Origin: DASYYE01 sp035946955
Lineage (GTDB): Bacteria; Actinomycetota; Actinomycetes; Streptosporangiales; Streptosporangiaceae
Direction: 5' to 3'
Assembly: GCA_035946955.1 (NCBI GenBank)
Contig: DASYYE010000467.1
Location: 1-18,028, forward strand
DNA length: 18,028 nt
Part shown: one piece after another, positions 14,832 to 18,028 of the stretch
How the letters are laid out: each line of letters starts with the position of its first letter
Numbering within the stretch: position 1 is the stretch's first letter
Made by a program: the position numbers and the translations under genes
The notes under the pieces: model-generated
Databases searched by the model: none
Seen by the model: the letters and a program-made list of their open reading frames with translations, nothing else
What the model was told of the DNA's origin: nothing

Positions 14832-17657
14832 CTATCGGCGCTCGGGGAACTCTGTCTGGGCGTCCAGCAGCCCAAGTTGCCGCAGGCCCTCCAAAACGAC
14901 CAGGTTCAAGGTCTCGCGTGGGATGCCTGTCATTCCGCCGTCGGCGTGTATGACCAGGTCAACCGTCACCTCGGCACTAGCTGCGCTGAGTGGCAATACC
15001 GCCACTTTGACCACATCACGGACCTTGCTCGCGGGCACACCGTGGACGCGGACCGTGACTGCGGGGAGTGTCGTTGCTGGCGGTGGTGTTGGGCTGGTCC
15101 CCCCGGTGGCGGTAGGGGGCTGTGGTTCCGGTCCGCCTGGTTGAGGTGGCGGTTCCGGAACACCGTCCTCCGGCGGACCCGGCGGCGCGGCTGGCTGGCG
15201 TGCGGCGACCATGGTCTTGATGACGCTGGCCCGCACCAGCCAGGTTCCGGGCTGGAACTGGATTTCGGAAGGGTCTATGACGTCCGCGAAGCGCAGCACG
15301 GAATCGTCGGCGTCCCAGGCTGAGCCACTTGCCAGGCCAAAGAGGCCCTGGTGGACACCTTCGGTCAGGGAGTGCCGGAGCACCTGGGGGTTGGCGAGCT
15401 TCGGTAGCCGTGGCAGGCGGTAGAAGTAGCTCAGTAGCGTGTCCAACTCGACGGCGTCAGTGCCTTCGGGCAGTAGCCCGAAGCGAGCTGCGAGCAGGGC
15501 TGCGGGGGCCAGCGTGGTGTCGATGAGCCGGTCGGTGGTGCGGAGGTATTCCAGCACTCTGCCGCTGATGGTGGCGTCGGCGCGGGCGGGCCCGAGGTCA
15601 ATGTGGTCTAGCTTGGCGCCGCCGCCATTGCCTTGGCCGAGCAGAAGCAGGTGCCGGTAGGCCATGGTGACCTGCTGGGGGAGGCGTTCCCCGGCTGCTG
15701 ACAGGCGTTTGCCGAGTTGCTCGCGCTGTTCGGCGTTGAACCGGTTGAGCCGGTGGCGGTCGTTGGTCAGATCACGCAGCGCCGCCAGGGTCCGCGCGCT
15801 GGCCCTGGCCTTGGCGATCGCAGGTGCGTCGGCGGCGACGAGCATGGCTGCGTTCTTGTTCGCCCGCCAGCTCCCTCCCCTGCGCTCCAGGATTTCGCGG
15901 GCTGTGCGCAAGGTCGCTTCGGATGCTTCGGCACCCACCCGCAGGCCGAAGTCGAGGACACCCAGCACCAGCTGCTGGTTGTCCGGCAGGTCGGCTGAAC
16001 CGGCCACCCTGGGCTCGACACGTAGTTCGCCAGCGGACGGAGCAACCGTGCTAATCGCCTCACGCAGGAGAGTTTCAATCCTGTCGTCGGTGACGGCGCT
16101 CTCGCGCTCCAGGATGACCTTGTTGAGGTTGGGTTCGGTGGTGAAGCGGTACCTGCCGCCTTCCAGTCGCATGTACCACAGGGACGCTTCCAGGGCATCG
16201 CGGACATCTTCGATCAGGCCCCTGGACAAGCCAGGACGGCCTACCCCCAGCAGCATTTGCGCGGCGGATGCGCCGAGAACTCGGTCGGGGCCGAAGGAGT
16301 CGAGGAACGCGGTGGTCGCCAGGCCGGTGGCCAGTCCAGCGGACTCCACCTGGCCACCACGACGTCTGTCTTCTGATGGGGCGATTGAGTCGGGGCGGAT
16401 GATGTCGGCGTTGAGGGCCGCTTTGTAACTCTCCCCAGCGAACCTGATCACTTCCGCACGGATACCGGGGTCGGCGAGAACGACGTCACCCGGGTGGATA
16501 AGCAGGGACTTCTGATGCCGTTGCGCGAGAGCCTTTACCGTGTGGGCGAGCGTGCGGAGCGCCCCGCGAGTGCGCTGAAAGCCCGACAGCGAGCCCCACC
16601 GGTTGGTGAGAATGTCCACCAGTTCCGGGTGGAAGGGAAAGGCGGTGGCCAACCGGTCCCGGTAACTCGCCTCCCGATAGCTCGCCGGGACCGCGTCGCC
16701 CAGTGACTCATACCAGTTGGCATACGCATCCGCGACCGCGCGGCGGTGTTGCTCAGGGCCGATGGTGGTGAAAAGCCGCCTGTGCAGGATCGGAAAAATG
16801 TCGTCACCCTCGACCGGGGTGATGATGTTCTCTGTCCGGCCAACTACCTTCGACAGGCGCTGCTGCATATCCTCACCCGTCACGCTGGAGTAGTCCTCCA
16901 GGTTGGAGCTGGTGAGGGTGGCCACCACAGCTACCTCGGGCACGGCGGCAACAGCCGTGCACAGCTCTTTGACGAACGTAAGGGTGGTCGCTGCGAGGTT
17001 GCCGTCATGCGTGCGGACCACCAGCGCCTTCGTCAGGTACTGCAGCAGTTCGTCCACCAAGATCAGGCATGGGGCATGCGCTTCCAACAGCTTGACGATC
17101 TGCGTAGTGGAGGAACCCCGAAGCTCACGGTCTTGGTCAGCGACCTTCGCGAACTCGGCTGCTCCGCCCAGCCGGTACGCGAGCTGGCCAAGCAGGGTGT
17201 GCACCTGCGCGTCCTCGATCTCCGGGTCAGGATCCCCGGCGCGGAGCGCGGCGCCTTCTAGCACAACAACTTTGGCCTGGGGCAATGCTGAGCGGCCGAG
17301 CTTGGCTGCCAGCTCCTGAGCGAATGCTGTGGCAGCGACCTTCGCCGGATCCCTGAACAGGTGGTAGGCAGTCAGAAGGGTGTGGGTCTTGCCGCCCCCA
17401 AACTCGGTCTGGAGCCGGTATACGCCAGCCGCGGTCATGTCGCCAGATAGCCTGGCCGTGAGTTCCTTGAGGAACGCCAGCAGACTGCCCGTCAGGTACG
17501 TCTTTTCGCAGAACATGACTGGATCGCGGTAGTCAAGTGGACCCCGGCCCCGGTCCACCAGGCCGAGGTCGGCAGCAAACAACGACTCGTCGAAGGAGCC
17601 ATCAGCGATATCGCGGCGTGGCTCCGCGACCTCTAGCCAGGGCTTCAAGTCAGCCAT
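14832..17657 (-). CDS. DUF499-family AAA ATPase (defence-island type)
   Basis: A 941-aa P-loop ATPase. Walker A has the DUF499 form TEFGGGKTHTLL (residues 84-95, K90) and Walker B is LILVDE (198-203). SNLEDYSS (about 251-258) and the AFPFHPELVDIL block follow, as in the family. A long helical region leads to a Pro-rich linker (about 827-868), and a small C-terminal domain ends the protein. DUF499 proteins are known from operons with DUF1156 adenine methyltransferases in phage-defence islands; the catalytic role is not known to me. It starts 33 bp after the methyltransferase-like gene, with GGGAA upstream of the ATG, so the two form an operon. Downstream partners would lie to the left, where the IS1182 element now sits. 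Confidence 0.88.
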   Translation of the reverse strand: MADLKPWLEVAEPRRDIADGSFDESLFAADLGLVDRGRGPLDYRDPVMFCEKTYLTGSLLAFLKELTARLSGDMTAAGVYRLQTEFGGGKTHTLLTAYHLFRDPAKVAATAFAQELAAKLGRSALPQAKVVVLEGAALRAGDPDPEIEDAQVHTLLGQLAYRLGGAAEFAKVADQDRELRGSSTTQIVKLLEAHAPCLILVDELLQYLTKALVVRTHDGNLAATTLTFVKELCTAVAAVPEVAVVATLTSSNLEDYSSVTGEDMQQRLSKVVGRTENIITPVEGDDIFPILHRRLFTTIGPEQHRRAVADAYANWYESLGDAVPASYREASYRDRLATAFPFHPELVDILTNRWGSLSGFQRTRGALRTLAHTVKALAQRHQKSLLIHPGDVVLADPGIRAEVIRFAGESYKAALNADIIRPDSIAPSEDRRRGGQVESAGLATGLATTAFLDSFGPDRVLGASAAQMLLGVGRPGLSRGLIEDVRDALEASLWYMRLEGGRYRFTTEPNLNKVILERESAVTDDRIETLLREAISTVAPSAGELRVEPRVAGSADLPDNQQLVLGVLDFGLRVGAEASEATLRTAREILERRGGSWRANKNAAMLVAADAPAIAKARASARTLAALRDLTNDRHRLNRFNAEQREQLGKRLSAAGERLPQQVTMAYRHLLLLGQGNGGGAKLDHIDLGPARADATISGRVLEYLRTTDRLIDTTLAPAALLAARFGLLPEGTDAVELDTLLSYFYRLPRLPKLANPQVLRHSLTEGVHQGLFGLASGSAWDADDSVLRFADVIDPSEIQFQPGTWLVRASVIKTMVAARQPAAPPGPPEDGVPEPPPQPGGPEPQPPTATGGTSPTPPPATTLPAVTVRVHGVPASKVRDVVKVAVLPLSAASAEVTVDLVIHADGGMTGIPRETLNLVVLEGLRQLGLLDAQTEFPERR

Positions 17658-17690
17658 GTCAGCGGTTCCCGTTCGTCTGGAGCGCGGCCG

Positions 17691-18028
17691 TCATGATGGG
17701 TCGAGTTCAAACAGCGTGAGTTCGGTGGCTGTCACCCGCGCGCTGGCGGCAGCCAGCGTTTCCCGGTTTCCCGCCAGCCCGAGCAGCATCGTCCGCTCCC
17801 GATCTCCATCCGGGAGCACCTCGGCGAGCGCCCGGGCCATCGACCAAAAGCCAGGCTCCGCCCCCAGCCCAGTCGCCCCCAGAACCTCTTCCAGTTCGCG
17901 GCGACGTCCGACGTCCCAGAGCTGGCAGGCTAGGTGCAGGACATCGATCAGTGCTGGTGAGACCGAGAGTTTGATGTCTCTGTGGTCCTGCGGTCCAAGC
18001 AACGTGAAGTTCGAACCTGATTGGCGTG
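17691..18028 (-). CDS. C-terminal end of probable DUF1156 DNA methyltransferase (partial)
   Basis: The frame is open to the right window edge, so only the last 112 or so codons are seen and the true start is outside. The visible part (ALIDVLHLACQLWDVGRRRE, FWSMARALAEVLPDGDRE, MLLGLAGN) looks like the helical tail of DUF1156-containing adenine methyltransferases. The family call leans on position directly upstream of the DUF499 ATPase, its usual partner. No methyltransferase motif (FxGxG, DPPY) lies within the window. TGA at 17691-17693. Confidence 0.6.
   Translation of the reverse strand, partial: RQSGSNFTLLGPQDHRDIKLSVSPALIDVLHLACQLWDVGRRRELEEVLGATGLGAEPGFWSMARALAEVLPDGDRERTMLLGLAGNRETLAAASARVTATELTLFELDPS

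Overview
The window is high-GC DNA with long GC-biased ORFs, GTG starts and Streptomyces-type families (LAL regulator, LanM, DUF499 ATPase, IS1182/IS481/IS110 transposases). It comes from a filamentous actinomycete; the genus cannot be read from the sequence.

Left block (1-6554, + strand): a compact lanthipeptide locus. A class II synthetase (lanM, 119-3244) overlaps by 37 bp a downstream 83-aa peptide gene (lanA-like, 3208-3459) that ends in Thr-Cys-Cys-Gly-Gly-Gln. A strong hairpin terminator follows, then a 970-aa LAL/LuxR regulator. The order (synthetase before precursor), the Sec-like hydrophobic leader and a His-to-Asp change in the cyclase domain make this the best candidate for something undescribed. 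No transporter or protease gene is visible.

Middle block (6555-11640): an integration and decay zone. About 1 kb of mostly non-coding DNA carries fused scraps of IS110 and IS481 transposases and an array of IS481-type end repeats. Two copies of the 3' part of a tRNA-Lys(CTT) gene then form a perfect 56-bp direct repeat (7527-7582 and 11378-11433). Each copy is followed, at the same spacing, by a diverged copy of the same sequence, including the tail of a minus-strand ORF that is probably a lost integrase. Between the repeats lie a HigBA-type toxin-antitoxin operon with a palindromic operator, a twice-frameshifted pRiA4b ORF-3-like pseudogene, a TetR regulator, an internally deleted SDR pseudogene and an apparently complete second SDR. 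I read this as a decayed integrative element, probably one of a tandem pair.

Right block (11640-18028, minus strand): an endonuclease VII-like Cys-rich gene whose 5' end is abutted by an intact IS1182-family element (18-bp inverted repeats, 8-bp target duplication). Beyond it are a DUF499-family AAA ATPase and the C-terminal end of what is probably a DUF1156 DNA methyltransferase that runs off the window. The last two look like one operon of the defence-island type.
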